Shown piece after piece: positions 18,554 through 29,009 of a stretch of DNA of 48,610 nt. Every line of letters begins with the position of its first letter. Within the stretch, counting starts at the first letter, position 1. A program made the position numbers and the translations under genes. The notes under the pieces were generated by a model. It was not told the origin of the DNA. It searched no databases and saw nothing but the letters and a program-made list of their open reading frames with translations. This DNA is from Planctomycetota bacterium. GTDB taxonomy: Bacteria > Planctomycetota > Phycisphaerae > UBA1845. The stretch covers positions 1 to 48,610 of the forward strand of contig JAJRPG010000090.1 of assembly GCA_024280855.1 (NCBI GenBank). The letters run 5' to 3'.

Positions 18554-20053
18554 GTGCCCAGTAAGCGTAAGGAACATGCTGAGTTCATGGAAATAAGCCA
18601 AGAATATATCCCTGGCGTATTGGAGCCTGTATTTAGGTTTTGGGGCTTTTCCCGAAAAACGTATCGTGACGCAGTAGGTTCAGGATGCGCAATCATCGGT
18701 GAAAGCCTGCCTTTTGCTCTGCCACATTATGGTACGCTGCACTATTCCCCTGTCGTAGCTGATTTGATTAGCACGGAAGCGCACGGACAAATCCAACTTC
18801 GTAACTCCTGGCTACTAATTGACGAGTCCCTACGGCCCGAAGGTGAACCGCTCGCCTGGCTCGAAATAAGAAAGGGATTACGATATCCCATCATCACGCG
18901 GACCAGTGAAAACGACTTTCACTTTTGGTTCGACGTTGATCGCACCATTCAATTTGTACAAAACGAGGCTCATCTTAGACACGCAGCGCCTTTATATGTG
19001 AAGCTTGGTGTTAATCCTCATCGATTACCACGCCATATTCGTGACCTTGCTTTTCATAGTATGCACGCGCTTCGCCGCCTGCGAGGTTCTATCGGGTCCA
19101 TAGGCCAAGGTCTCGCGGCAGTGGATATGTGGCGAGGGCTGATTGGCCAAATCATTGAAACGCAATGCGACGCGACTCCAACGCCATTTTGGCCTAACGG
19201 AAAACAATATGCCTGCGCAGCTAGCCATGATCTCGATACGGCTGCGTGTTTTCTAAAACCAAAATTGCTTGAGCAGTTTCGATCTATTGATGAAGACTGC
19301 GGAATGCTCACCGCTTGGATGGTAGTCACAGCCAACATGGCCCCCGGTCGAGCGGCGCTAGATGATTTACACGATCACGGTCATGAGATTGGATTTCATG
19401 GCACGAACCACGATCACCGCTTAGCTTTTGCTTCCCCTGCTGAAATGGCGCGACGGGTCGCGGAGGTCAAAACGCTGGTTTCGTATTATGGGAGTACTGG
19501 ATTTCGTTCGCCCGCCTATTTGCGAACACCCAATTTGTATCGCGCAATTGATGATGTTCTAGCTTATGACATGAGCATGCACGATGCGATCGAGGGGGTC
19601 TGTCGGCCTTCGCCAGCGAACGAGGGTTGCGGTACTTGTCACCCCTTCATTTTACACGGCACCGATTTGCTGGAAATACCCACGACCGTGCCAGAGGATT
19701 GGCAGTTTGATTTGATGGGCGTTACGGATTGTGACAATATTGTGTCGTCGCAACTTGAAAGTATCGCCCGCATAAAATTACGCGGCGGCGTTGCGAATGC
19801 GCTTACCCATACAGAGCCGGAACCAACGACCAAACCGTTCATGATTCAGGCTTACCGACATCTCATGACGCACCTAGCTAACGACGAACAAGCCTGGCTT
19901 GCGACGCCCGGTGAGATAAATCGCTGGTGGAGGATGCGCTCGGCATCTATCGAAATGCTCTGGACACATGGCGTAGCCTTCGCCCCCGTTTCAGCTTCCG
20001 CGCATGATATACTGCGGCCCCAAAAGCCACGCCATTCCACGACGCTAACATAA
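18554..20053 (+). CDS. polysaccharide deacetylase (NodB/CE4)-like protein
   Basis: The C-terminal half of this 499-aa protein has CE4 features. Motif 1 is SHDLDTA at 224-230 (the catalytic and metal Asp residues in a divergent setting). Motif 2 is HGHEIGFHGTNHDH at 274-287, with the metal pair His281 and His285. Motif 3 is TGFRSPAYLRTP, followed by LLEIPTTVPED and ALTHTEPEP. The N-terminal 200 residues are a separate domain I do not recognise. The fold is expected to remove N-acetyl groups from a glycan. No signal peptide is visible, so it may act in the cytoplasm on a precursor. The start is GTG 18554 or ATG 18587 (AAGGA lies 14 nt before the latter). Confidence 0.8.
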   Translation: MPSKRKEHAEFMEISQEYIPGVLEPVFRFWGFSRKTYRDAVGSGCAIIGESLPFALPHYGTLHYSPVVADLISTEAHGQIQLRNSWLLIDESLRPEGEPLAWLEIRKGLRYPIITRTSENDFHFWFDVDRTIQFVQNEAHLRHAAPLYVKLGVNPHRLPRHIRDLAFHSMHALRRLRGSIGSIGQGLAAVDMWRGLIGQIIETQCDATPTPFWPNGKQYACAASHDLDTAACFLKPKLLEQFRSIDEDCGMLTAWMVVTANMAPGRAALDDLHDHGHEIGFHGTNHDHRLAFASPAEMARRVAEVKTLVSYYGSTGFRSPAYLRTPNLYRAIDDVLAYDMSMHDAIEGVCRPSPANEGCGTCHPFILHGTDLLEIPTTVPEDWQFDLMGVTDCDNIVSSQLESIARIKLRGGVANALTHTEPEPTTKPFMIQAYRHLMTHLANDEQAWLATPGEINRWWRMRSASIEMLWTHGVAFAPVSASAHDILRPQKPRHSTTLT

Positions 20054-20058
20054 AACCA

Positions 20059-20835
20059 TTATTCGCAGGTTATGGATTCGTAGCTTGTAACAGCGGCTGC
20101 TTGCCCTGCGTGAACAGGTTTGCTAGCAGAAATAATGAGCGACCCGGCTATCTCTCGCATAAAAGGTAAATGCTCGGCTGTAGCGCCGAATACTTTCACC
20201 AGGCCAATTAAAAGTTTTGGCGTGAAAGGATGCAGGAAGTCGAACGGAACGATGGAAACCGACTCAAACCGCGAGTTCGTTATTTGCTTCATCAGGCTCC
20301 AGCGGACAAAGGCAATCTCCTCTGGACTCTCCCCCGCTAACCGTCGCAGGAAGGGAATTTTCCGCTGCATAACAATCTGAGGGTTCATCATATTCGGTTC
20401 AGCAAAAGCGATTTGACCACCTGGCTTGAGTACGCGAAACATCTCGGACAAAGATTTATTAACATCGAGATGGTGCAAAATGCTTGATCCTACCACGGCG
20501 TCAAAGGTATCATCTTCATAGGAAAGCGCTTCCGCATCATCCAGCCTAAATAGCACATCGCCTGGAATTTCCTTCGAGGCGGTATGGGCTAATAAGTCTG
20601 GCGAAACGTCGATGGCATCCACATGACACCCGGTTGCGGCGAACGCACGAGTGAATAAACCGGTACCGCAGCCAATTTCTAAAATGCGCATACCCGGCTT
20701 TAGACCAGCGGCTTTGATAATTAATTCGCCGCGACGGGCGGCTCGTTGACGCCCTGCTGGCGAAGCCCAGTTCCAGACCGACTCCGCCTTATCTGCAATT
20801 ACCTGGCCATGCTCAATTTCGCCTGGACGTACCAT
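20059..20835 (-). CDS. UbiE/Methyltransf_11-type SAM methyltransferase (258 aa)
   Basis: Motif I is MRILEIGCGTGLFTRAFAAT, followed by VDAIDVSPDLL (acidic residue binding the ribose of SAM), FDAVVGSSILHHLDV and LKPGGQIAFAEPN. This is a very typical class I methyltransferase. Its stop lies 5 bp from the stop of the deacetylase gene on the other strand. AGGAG precedes the ATG by about 10 nt. The target could be a lipid, quinone or sugar; context favours envelope lipid or glycan work but does not prove it. Confidence 0.9.
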   Translation of the reverse strand: MVRPGEIEHGQVIADKAESVWNWASPAGRQRAARRGELIIKAAGLKPGMRILEIGCGTGLFTRAFAATGCHVDAIDVSPDLLAHTASKEIPGDVLFRLDDAEALSYEDDTFDAVVGSSILHHLDVNKSLSEMFRVLKPGGQIAFAEPNMMNPQIVMQRKIPFLRRLAGESPEEIAFVRWSLMKQITNSRFESVSIVPFDFLHPFTPKLLIGLVKVFGATAEHLPFMREIAGSLIISASKPVHAGQAAAVTSYESITCE

Positions 20836-20887
20836 ATCCGTAGCTCCTGTATTTTTGACGATCCTACAGGGTTACTATCGGACACTT

Positions 20888-21403
20888 TTAAGAGTTTTTT
20901 GAGTCCAGAAGGCCTACGATATGGGTTAATTGGGGGACGATTAACTTGTCGATGCCTAGCTCAACGGCTTTGGATGAACCTGGCAGACAAAATATCGCCG
21001 TGGTGGCTATCGAGCCAGCTATCGCACGGGACAGCATCGCTGCGGCGCCGATTTGTTCGTAACTTAGCGCGCGGAATAGTTCGCCGAACCCATCAATTCG
21101 CTTGTCCAATAATGCGGACACCGCTTCAACGGTAGTATCTCGAGGCGAAAGGCCGGTTCCGCCTATGGTGATAATAGCCTGACATGCCGCGTCGGCGCTC
21201 CATTTGCGAACAAGATTAGCAACATCCTCTGGCTCATCGGGGACTATCTCATATTGTGCGACCTTGTAACCGGCTGCGGTCAGTCGCTCCCACGCCCATT
21301 GGCCGCTTCGGTCGGTGGCGGTGGTGCGCGTATCGCTAACGGTCAATATGCCGCAACTAACGGTAATCGGGTCAGAGGAATGATGCGAATCTTTAGTCAT
21401 CAT
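20888..21403 (-). CDS. moaB: molybdopterin adenylyltransferase family (MoaB/MogA)
   Basis: This 171-aa protein of the MoaB/Mog fold belongs to molybdenum-cofactor synthesis; family members adenylylate molybdopterin before metal insertion. The signature GGTGLSPRDTTVEAV is intact, as is the N-terminal CGILTVSDTR and the late FCLPGSSKAVELGI. Length matches the family. It stands without other moa, moe or modABC genes here. MoaB and MogA cannot be separated safely from the sequence alone. MoaB is chosen on length. Confidence 0.85.
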   Translation of the reverse strand: MMTKDSHHSSDPITVSCGILTVSDTRTTATDRSGQWAWERLTAAGYKVAQYEIVPDEPEDVANLVRKWSADAACQAIITIGGTGLSPRDTTVEAVSALLDKRIDGFGELFRALSYEQIGAAAMLSRAIAGSIATTAIFCLPGSSKAVELGIDKLIVPQLTHIVGLLDSKNS

Positions 21404-21491
21404 GTTTTGGTTGTTACTTCAATCAGCATTTTTTTTGCCTCACGGGTACGCAGTAGCGTATCCATGCCACCCGAAACATCAAATCAACGGG

Positions 21492-22040
21492 TTATTTTAA
21501 CGAGGAAGCGCCTTGCTTGCTACGCATGTCGTTGACTACTGCGAACAGCTTGGGGTCACGTCTTAAAAAGCTAACTATCCCCGAAGTCGTCAGGCCCAGT
21601 ACAGAAGCTGCTTCACTGATCCTAGCCTGAACCGCATGAATAATATCCAGCAGCTCAGCTACGACAAATGGATAATCCGTGTTTTTCATACTTATCGAAA
21701 TGCTGCTGCCTTTATGGCTATATCCGCCAATCGTTTCGCCAATGTGTTCTCCTTCGAGACAAACTGGAAGACGGTAGCGATAAGCGACCATCATACGCAG
21801 CCGAATGACTGCCCGGCTTTTGTTGGTATGTTGAGATCGGTCCTCCTCTGCAATAGCAATCAGTTTTGTAGACAGATGCCGCAAGCGAACGGCTGAACAT
21901 GTCTTGTTTCGTTTCTGACCGCCAGGCCCGGAGGCACGATATACATCGATCTCACATTGCTTGAGCAGACTGGCGTCGCCAAGAAACAATAGTTCACGCG
22001 CTTCAACGGGATTCGGATCTGAGACAGATGACAAAATCAA
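21492..22040 (-). CDS. stand-alone class I release-factor-like (GGQ) protein
   Basis: This 182-aa protein keeps the peptidyl-tRNA hydrolysis domain of RF1/RF2 ([23 protein letters not shown] at 40-42) but lacks the codon-recognition domains. Relatives such as ArfB/YaeJ or C12orf65 rescue stalled ribosomes. Beyond the GGQ domain is a C-terminal extension of about 80 residues, part of which ([19 protein letters not shown]) looks like a helix-turn-helix. It lacks the long Lys/Arg tail of ArfB, so its way of sensing empty mRNA channels may differ. The start is a TTG at 22040 or 22034; the latter is better spaced from GAGG. Confidence 0.75.
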   Translation of the reverse strand: MILSSVSDPNPVEARELLFLGDASLLKQCEIDVYRASGPGGQKRNKTCSAVRLRHLSTKLIAIAEEDRSQHTNKSRAVIRLRMMVAYRYRLPVCLEGEHIGETIGGYSHKGSSISISMKNTDYPFVVAELLDIIHAVQARISEAASVLGLTTSGIVSFLRRDPKLFAVVNDMRSKQGASSLK

Positions 22041-22373
22041 CCTCGACCTACGTCGTGACTCAATGACGAAGCAACCATAATTACGGTTTTTGTATAACGT
22101 AGTCTCAAAAAAACCTCCAATTCTCGAAACGCCATGTACCTATTTATTGTAGGCTATTTACATCCATTTCGCACATCGCGTGATTTTATTCGGACTGAGG
22201 GTTAGCCGGATGGCTATCGGACGCCCCGCTTCATCACTCCGAATTATATACTACTTTCGAGCGTTCCCCAGGAGGAGGTGGCCACAAGTCTACGCGACGC
22301 TCAACCGATAATCTAAGCAGTGTAACGAGAACAATCCCGGTCCATCGGTCTAACGTCGATGTGGGAGAGAACT
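22041..22373. other. 333-bp gap between divergent genes
   Basis: I see no convincing ORF here. It must hold the promoters of the release-factor-like gene (leftward) and the FG-GAP gene (rightward). A small hairpin (TAGCC at 22203-22207, GGCTA at 22212-22216) and a purine run GGAGGAGG at 22271-22278 are present; the purine run has no well-placed start codon after it. No known riboswitch pattern was recognised. Confidence 0.4.
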
Positions 22374-24197
22374 ATGAGATTGCGTATTATCAAAGCGTTG
22401 TGTGTATCGATAGCAGCTATGGCGGTTGTCTTCGGATGTAGTACCAGCTTCCAGAGTTCTGACGGGAGCAGCTCTTCGACGACTTCTTCCTCGGATACGA
22501 TCAGTGGCTCGTCCATTGAAAGCGAATTCAGCAATGCCTCAATTTCTCCCGGTGGTACTGGTGGGATCATAATTGATGGCGTTAATGAAGAAGGCGAAGC
22601 CGTAGGCGAGGAAACCCGCAGCTTTTTTGAAGCGTTCCAAATAGACCCGGCTGCGGAAGATACCGCTGGTCCAAAATTTGTCGCGGCAGGCGACGTTAAT
22701 CAAGATGGCCTGCTTGACCTGGTCAGTGCGTGGAACCAATCTCAACCAATTCAATTGCATCTTCAAGAACGCGATGCCAACGACAACGTCAAGTTTCGAA
22801 CGGTGACTATCGCTGGTAGTACGCCAATCGCTGTCGTAGCTGGTCTTGAGCTTGGGCAGATAAACAACGATGGCTTTTTGGACATCGTCGTGCTTGTTAA
22901 AGCCACAGGCCTTGTCGCCTTGTGCCCGCCGGTTATCGCTGGCGACCCGCCAAGCGTGGTAAGTAATCTCGAAGGCCAGATCATCGTCATGTTCAACCCT
23001 GGCGTAGTTTCGCAAATCCCCGATGGTGATTCATGGCAGGAAATGATTCTAGTTAATCCATTCGTGCAAGACCCCTGGGTACACAACCAGTTCCCAGGTA
23101 ATCAGGAAGAGGAATTCAACACATCTAAAACACGACCTGAGATTGCCGGTTTTTCTTCATTGGTCGTAGCCGAAATTGACGGCGTAGCGGGAGATGACAT
23201 AGTCGTGGCACTAAATCCTGGCGACTGCGAAACATTGGACCAAAGACCACCTACCACAACTGTTGATCTGTGGACTAATCCAGGACCTGGCTCGGCTACG
23301 GACAGTACGCTTTGGGGCGCACCAGCACCTAGCGGGCAATCTAGAAACGTGCCGATCACGCTTATTGGTGACGCGCCACAGGTCAGAGACCTTGAGGCAT
23401 TAGATGTGGACGGTGACGGCGACCTTGATATTGTTGCGACGTTCACGAACTCGATTAGCCTGAATGTGCGATGGGTAAGGAATCCATTTGTGCCTCACAC
23501 CACCGGCGGCGCTGGTGGTAGAGCGGAGGTGATTCGTGGTTCAGATGATGGATGGCGATTTTTTGCCAGCGGCTGGCAGGAAAGGCCAGTCGGGCAAATC
23601 GATTCCGGAGCAGACGTGTTAACCATTGGAGACATTGATCTGGACGGATTTGAAGATATTGTCGTTCGCTCTACAGCCGGACAACTCGTACAGTGGTTCC
23701 GGCGACCGAATGCGTTAACCATTGAACCAGAATTCCCGCCCAATGATCCGGTTCCAGACCGCTTCAACTTCCCCTGGCCAGTATTTACACTTACAGAATT
23801 CAGCGGTCAATCTCCGGAAGCCGTCGCGCTCGGCGATGTCACCGGCGATGGGCAACTAGATCTTATGGTCGCAGCTGAGGGTGCGGTATTCTGGTATGAC
23901 AGTACGACCAATGGAAGTGTGTTCGATCCTTGGGCATCAAATACGATTATTCAAGACTCGCCGTCTACCGATACGACTGGCACGCAGGCTGGTACCGCGC
24001 CTACAGCAGGCACAGGCGTCGGTGTGAACGCGGTCGATACAGACACAAATATCAACTCGCTGCTTGTAGTGGATTTGGATGCAGATGGCCGACTGGACAT
24101 CATCGGTACACTCGACCGTCGCAGCGGCACGGGCCTTAGTGATGACCGACTCGTTTGGTATCGCAACATCCGAGAGGAAGCCCCAGTAGCGCCATAA
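22374..24197 (+). CDS. FG-GAP/VCBS-repeat lipoprotein
   Basis: The ATG at 22374 is chosen because GGGAGAG is well spaced and the protein (607 aa) then opens with a lipoprotein signal peptide ending in the lipobox VVFGC. A Ser/Thr-rich linker follows. At least six Ca-binding-type repeats follow, with cores such as DVNQDGLLDLV, QINNDGFLDIV, DVDGDGDLDIV, DIDLDGFEDIV, DVTGDGQLDLM and DLDADGRLDII. These usually form a beta-propeller on the cell surface or in the periplasm and mediate binding. No enzymatic domain is seen. It is convergent with the FtsB-like gene. Ligand unknown. Confidence 0.88.
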   Translation: MRLRIIKALCVSIAAMAVVFGCSTSFQSSDGSSSSTTSSSDTISGSSIESEFSNASISPGGTGGIIIDGVNEEGEAVGEETRSFFEAFQIDPAAEDTAGPKFVAAGDVNQDGLLDLVSAWNQSQPIQLHLQERDANDNVKFRTVTIAGSTPIAVVAGLELGQINNDGFLDIVVLVKATGLVALCPPVIAGDPPSVVSNLEGQIIVMFNPGVVSQIPDGDSWQEMILVNPFVQDPWVHNQFPGNQEEEFNTSKTRPEIAGFSSLVVAEIDGVAGDDIVVALNPGDCETLDQRPPTTTVDLWTNPGPGSATDSTLWGAPAPSGQSRNVPITLIGDAPQVRDLEALDVDGDGDLDIVATFTNSISLNVRWVRNPFVPHTTGGAGGRAEVIRGSDDGWRFFASGWQERPVGQIDSGADVLTIGDIDLDGFEDIVVRSTAGQLVQWFRRPNALTIEPEFPPNDPVPDRFNFPWPVFTLTEFSGQSPEAVALGDVTGDGQLDLMVAAEGAVFWYDSTTNGSVFDPWASNTIIQDSPSTDTTGTQAGTAPTAGTGVGVNAVDTDTNINSLLVVDLDADGRLDIIGTLDRRSGTGLSDDRLVWYRNIREEAPVAP

Positions 24198-24253
24198 TTC
24201 GGGCTTGAGCCTTGCCGGAAATTGTTTGATCGCTGGCTTTAAGCTTCTATCTT

Positions 24254-24279
24254 GTCATTCCCGCGCAAGCGGGAATGAC
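24254..24279. repeat. REP-like palindrome GTCATTCCCGC...GCGGGAATGAC
   Basis: GTCATTCCCGC-GCAA-GCGGGAATGAC is a perfect inverted repeat with 11-bp arms between two convergent genes. This type of sequence is dispersed in many bacterial genomes. It may also act as a bidirectional terminator for the FG-GAP and FtsB-like genes. A related but less perfect copy is at 47843-47870. Confidence 0.7.
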
Positions 24280-24303
24280 GACGACACAGTTTTCTTTCTC
24301 GCC

Positions 24304-24849
24304 CTACTCAGTTCGGCTAGGTTGTGTTCCAGGCCGACCGAACAGCAGAAACGCCGAGGCGATTAAGCCTACAGACAACACCATAAGTAATTTTCTGGTT
24401 TGCCCATCGCAAAACAAACGATCGTAATCATACGCCGGTAACCGCAATAGCATTGATGAAACGAATTCTGGAGGCTCCACCTCCTTAGCGACGAAATCCT
24501 TTGTTTGCGGTTCGTACCATTGCGCGGCTTTTTCTACATAAATAGTCTTGTCATCAATGCCGTGGAAGCCCAACTCGCGCCTCGCCAATCGACCAATCAC
24601 TGCTGGGTCACTGTACATCGCTTCCAGCAGCCGTCTCTCCTGCGCAAGCGATTCACCCATCTGCTCACTATGATACTGAGCTTGCTGCTTGGCTAATTGC
24701 AAATCTTCATACGCCCGCCACTCTGGCACGAACACGCACGCGGCTAACACCGCTAACCCCATCCCACATAGTAGCCAAAAGGTTAGCGCCGCACCAAACC
24801 CTTGGCGAGCAGGCGTATCAACAGCTTCAGAATCAAAGGCGTATTTCAT
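24304..24849 (-). CDS. FtsB/DivIC-like septum formation initiator protein
   Basis: This 181-aa protein has a short N-terminal tail, a TM span near 23-42 (FWLLCGMGLAVLAACVF), then a coiled coil (DLQLAKQQAQYHSEQMGESL). Next comes RRLLEAMYSDPAVIGRLARRELGF, which matches the DivIC/FtsB signature of a DP turn followed by an ARxELG helix. The C-terminus is longer than in FtsB and ends with a second TM span (LLMVLSVGLIASAFLLF). FtsB-type proteins link divisome components. The ATG follows the eno stop codon directly (TAG-ATG), so the genes are co-transcribed; eno-ftsB is also a known gene pair in proteobacteria. Confidence 0.65.
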   Translation of the reverse strand: MKYAFDSEAVDTPARQGFGAALTFWLLCGMGLAVLAACVFVPEWRAYEDLQLAKQQAQYHSEQMGESLAQERRLLEAMYSDPAVIGRLARRELGFHGIDDKTIYVEKAAQWYEPQTKDFVAKEVEPPEFVSSMLLRLPAYDYDRLFCDGQTRKLLMVLSVGLIASAFLLFGRPGTQPSRTE

Positions 24850-26166
<1,317 letters not shown>

Positions 26167-26308
26167 CTACATCGCCTTGTTAAGTATCGTCATCGAAATA
26201 CGAATATCTCCACCGCAACTCCGAATCCTATGATGCGGCGAATATAGGTTGACCGATCAAGCGGTCAAGGTTATACCGAATACAGGGCAAATATTTTCTT
26301 GAGCGATT

Positions 26309-27244
26309 ATGGCCAATATACTCCAAGTCAAGAATGTTCGCGTAGAATTCGGTGAGACAGTAGCTGTGCGCGATCTGTCCTTTGATCTACAGGGCGGGCA
26401 ATTACTCGGACTCATTGGCCCCAATGGCGCAGGTAAAACCACACTGCTTCGCGTCCTGGCTGGTTTGCAAGCACCAACCCAAGGACAGGGACTCGTCATG
26501 GGCAAGCCCGTGTTAGGTAAGCACGAGGTCGTTCGTCATCACATCGGCTTCGCACCAGACTCCCCGCCGGTTTATGAAGAACTCACAGTCGAACAGTTCC
26601 TACGATTCATTGGCCGGGCGTATGGACTTGGTGCTGACGAGACGAACGAACGCATCGACTATTGGCTGGAACAACTTTGGCTAACTGATAAACGCGATTC
26701 GGAAATAAAAAATCTTTCGCGCGGCATGAAGCAGCGCATTACCTTAGCGAGAACCTTCTTACCCCAGCCTCATGTACTTCTTCTCGATGAACCGCTTGCA
26801 GGATTGGACCCAGCCGGGCGAATACAGCTTCGTGACGTGTTGACGATGTTATGTAATCAGGGGTGCGCGATGATTGTTTCGTCACACATTCTGTCTGATC
26901 TAGAAGAAGTCGCCACCCACATTGCGATCATCGAACATGGCAGCATTCTTCGCTGGGCTAAAACCAGTGAAATGCACCATGCAGAAGAAAATCGGCGAAC
27001 CTATAGCTTGACCACGCTCGATTATCATGCGTCGCATACGGCGATACTCGAAGCCATTGGCGGCGTTTCAAACGTTACTGTTGATGGCCGAACTTATACG
27101 CTGGACTATCACGAAGGCGACGAACACGCTGCGGCATTATTACAGATTATTTTAGAACTGCGTATATCCGTATGCGCTTTTAGCGTGGTCAAAACATCAC
27201 TCGAACAAGTATATCTAAAAGCTGGCGTACAACAGGTGGACTGA
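26309..27244 (+). CDS. ABC transporter ATP-binding protein
   Basis: This 311-aa ATPase subunit has Walker A GPNGAGKTT at 37-45, a Q-loop before HIGFAPDSPPVYEEL, the signature LSRGM (instead of LSGGQ), Walker B VLLLDEP, the D-loop GLDP and H-loop SSHIL. A C-terminal extension of about 80 residues (after SILRWAKTS) resembles that of ABC-2 export ATPases of the CcmA/GldA type. It overlaps the permease start by one base (TGATG), so the two are translationally coupled and form one transporter. The substrate is unknown. Confidence 0.93.
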   Translation: MANILQVKNVRVEFGETVAVRDLSFDLQGGQLLGLIGPNGAGKTTLLRVLAGLQAPTQGQGLVMGKPVLGKHEVVRHHIGFAPDSPPVYEELTVEQFLRFIGRAYGLGADETNERIDYWLEQLWLTDKRDSEIKNLSRGMKQRITLARTFLPQPHVLLLDEPLAGLDPAGRIQLRDVLTMLCNQGCAMIVSSHILSDLEEVATHIAIIEHGSILRWAKTSEMHHAEENRRTYSLTTLDYHASHTAILEAIGGVSNVTVDGRTYTLDYHEGDEHAAALLQIILELRISVCAFSVVKTSLEQVYLKAGVQQVD

Positions 27245-28773
27245 TGAGCGAACGATTTCAATTACCTATAGCTTTGATTAGTGTGCAATATCGTTTGCTC
27301 GGCGGACATACCCGTATCTGGGGGATGTGCATACTTTATACGATAGCATTAATCATCTGCTTTCTGGTTATGTGTCGAATCATGATTGAGGAGTCAGCCA
27401 CAACTGCCGCAGACGTCGCACAAGTTGCTGCTTATATTATCGTGGGGGTACAGCCATTATTCGCTATTCTTGGCGGTTCAAATGCTGTCTATCGCGCCCT
27501 GCTCCGAGATTATGAAACGAAAATGTTCGAGTCTCATCGCCTGACTCCGATGACTAACGTCAGTGTCGTACTTGGATATACCTTTGGGCCAACCTTACAA
27601 ATCATGGCCTTGCTAATGGTTGGCACGGCATTTGGAGGCGTGATGACGGTGATGGCTGGCGCGTCACTATCCATGTGGCTCTTCGGAAATTTACTCCTTA
27701 TTTCAGGCGCTGTAACTATTTGGGTCTTGGTTGTATTCTCCGGGATGAGATTGGCTAAGCCTGTATCACCCACACCTATTATGGTTGGCATCAGCATATT
27801 GAGTTCGTCGCTCATCATTTTTCCTGGCGGTGGATTGCTATGTGGCGTTTATTCTGTATTTCTTTCCTGTTGGATCATGTCACCCAACAACACCCTGAGT
27901 CCGGCTGCGGTCATCCTTGTGGGCGCGGTCAATTTGATATTCGCATTGTTCTGGATATCGGCTGCGGCGGCAAAATACAGACGCCCTGACCTACCAGCGA
28001 TGAACGCCACGCGTGGCTTGGCATTTTTTGTATGCTGGCTCATTATTGCAACAATTGGCATCATGGTTTATGACCAAGTTACGGTGACAGCCATGAAAAA
28101 TTTCCGCGAACCTGAACTTCTCCTCAGTCAATGGGTAGGTACGATGATTGGTTCGCTGCTGGTTGGCGCATTCCTGGTCAACAGCGCAGTGGCTTGTGGT
28201 ATAGCTGTTCGTCGAGGTGCGGCCTCGCGCGGGTGGGGAGACCGTGTCCCTCATTCCCTCGTAACGTTTTTGATCGCCCTTATGATCTGCGTCATCATGT
28301 CAAGCATAGGTTTTTCACTGTGGAAGAAGTGGTTATCAACCGATGACGTCTTCAACACAACGGCGGCGATTCGTACCTGGGGCTATAGTCTCGCCGCGTG
28401 CATGTTAGCAATGTTCATGCTGCGTGGCTGGTTGGTAATGATCTACGCACGGGCGAAGAAGCCTGCTAAGTATGGAACCTTAGTGGTGTTCTTATTGCTA
28501 TGGGCTGTGCCTATAGTCCTAGATGTTGCTCTGGCAAGTCTCGAAGTCGAAAATAATCTCGAGCCTCAAATGTCCTGGATTTTCGCATGCTCTCCGGCGG
28601 GAACGATAGTCGCAGTTTGGGAAAATATGGACATAGACCTTTGGCCTGGCATTTTGGTTCAAGCTGCGATAGCAGGGTTATTCTCACTCATCGCATGGCG
28701 TTACAGCCGACTCTTAGCTTTTCGCTACAACAAGAAAATGCCAATGTCAGATACGACTCAATTGGCAAGCTAA
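27244..28773 (+). CDS. ABC-2-type transporter permease
   Basis: This 509-aa protein has about twelve hydrophobic spans, beginning with IWGMCILYTIALIICFLVM. It is translationally coupled to the ATPase gene. The loop with YRALLRDYETKMFESHRLTPMTN after the second or third span resembles the coupling-helix region of ABC-2 exporters, in which the ATPase contacts the membrane part. Together the two genes probably encode an exporter in the inner membrane. Neither the sequence nor neighbouring genes show the cargo. Confidence 0.8.
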   Translation: MSERFQLPIALISVQYRLLGGHTRIWGMCILYTIALIICFLVMCRIMIEESATTAADVAQVAAYIIVGVQPLFAILGGSNAVYRALLRDYETKMFESHRLTPMTNVSVVLGYTFGPTLQIMALLMVGTAFGGVMTVMAGASLSMWLFGNLLLISGAVTIWVLVVFSGMRLAKPVSPTPIMVGISILSSSLIIFPGGGLLCGVYSVFLSCWIMSPNNTLSPAAVILVGAVNLIFALFWISAAAAKYRRPDLPAMNATRGLAFFVCWLIIATIGIMVYDQVTVTAMKNFREPELLLSQWVGTMIGSLLVGAFLVNSAVACGIAVRRGAASRGWGDRVPHSLVTFLIALMICVIMSSIGFSLWKKWLSTDDVFNTTAAIRTWGYSLAACMLAMFMLRGWLVMIYARAKKPAKYGTLVVFLLLWAVPIVLDVALASLEVENNLEPQMSWIFACSPAGTIVAVWENMDIDLWPGILVQAAIAGLFSLIAWRYSRLLAFRYNKKMPMSDTTQLAS

Positions 28774-28789
28774 ACGTGTGTTGGTGCGC

Positions 28790-28925
28790 GGGTGCCCCAT
28801 TCTTCGCGTCGCATAATTTAATCCCACAGAAAGTTAATGCATTCGGCGACGCGAAGGGTGGGGGACGGACGGCTTTCAATTATCCATCCCCCACCCTTCG
28901 AGAGTACTCGAAGAATGGGACACCC
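28790..28925. repeat. 136-bp nested palindromic element (REP/MITE-like)
   Basis: Three inverted repeats are nested or chained. The outer arms are GGGTGCCCCATTCTTCG (28790-28806) and CGAAGAATGGGACACCC (28909-28925), matching at 16 of 17. CTTCGCGTCGC (28802-28812) pairs perfectly with GCGACGCGAAG (28846-28856). CGAAGGGTGGGGGACGGA (28852-28869) pairs with TCCATCCCCCACCCTTCG (28883-28900) at 17 of 18, with a 13-nt loop. It lies just after the permease stop and before the TlpA-like gene. The structure resembles dispersed non-coding palindromes seen in other phyla, and no ORF fits it. Confidence 0.75.
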
Positions 28926-29009
28926 GACTGCTCGGTATCATCACTCAGTCGTCATCCCAAAATATGGCGTTCGTGTACATTTTATGATGCAACGATACAA
29001 TCGCCCAGC

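Noticed and set aside
27621-27636. Sigma-54-like TGGCACGGCATTTGG inside the permease gene
   Set aside because: It lies in the middle of a coding region, and the GC of the -12 block is missing.
28587-29009. Longer reading of the TlpA-like frame starting inside the permease gene
   Set aside because: It would run through the permease 3' end and the palindromic element; the protein-like sequence only begins at ATG 29010.
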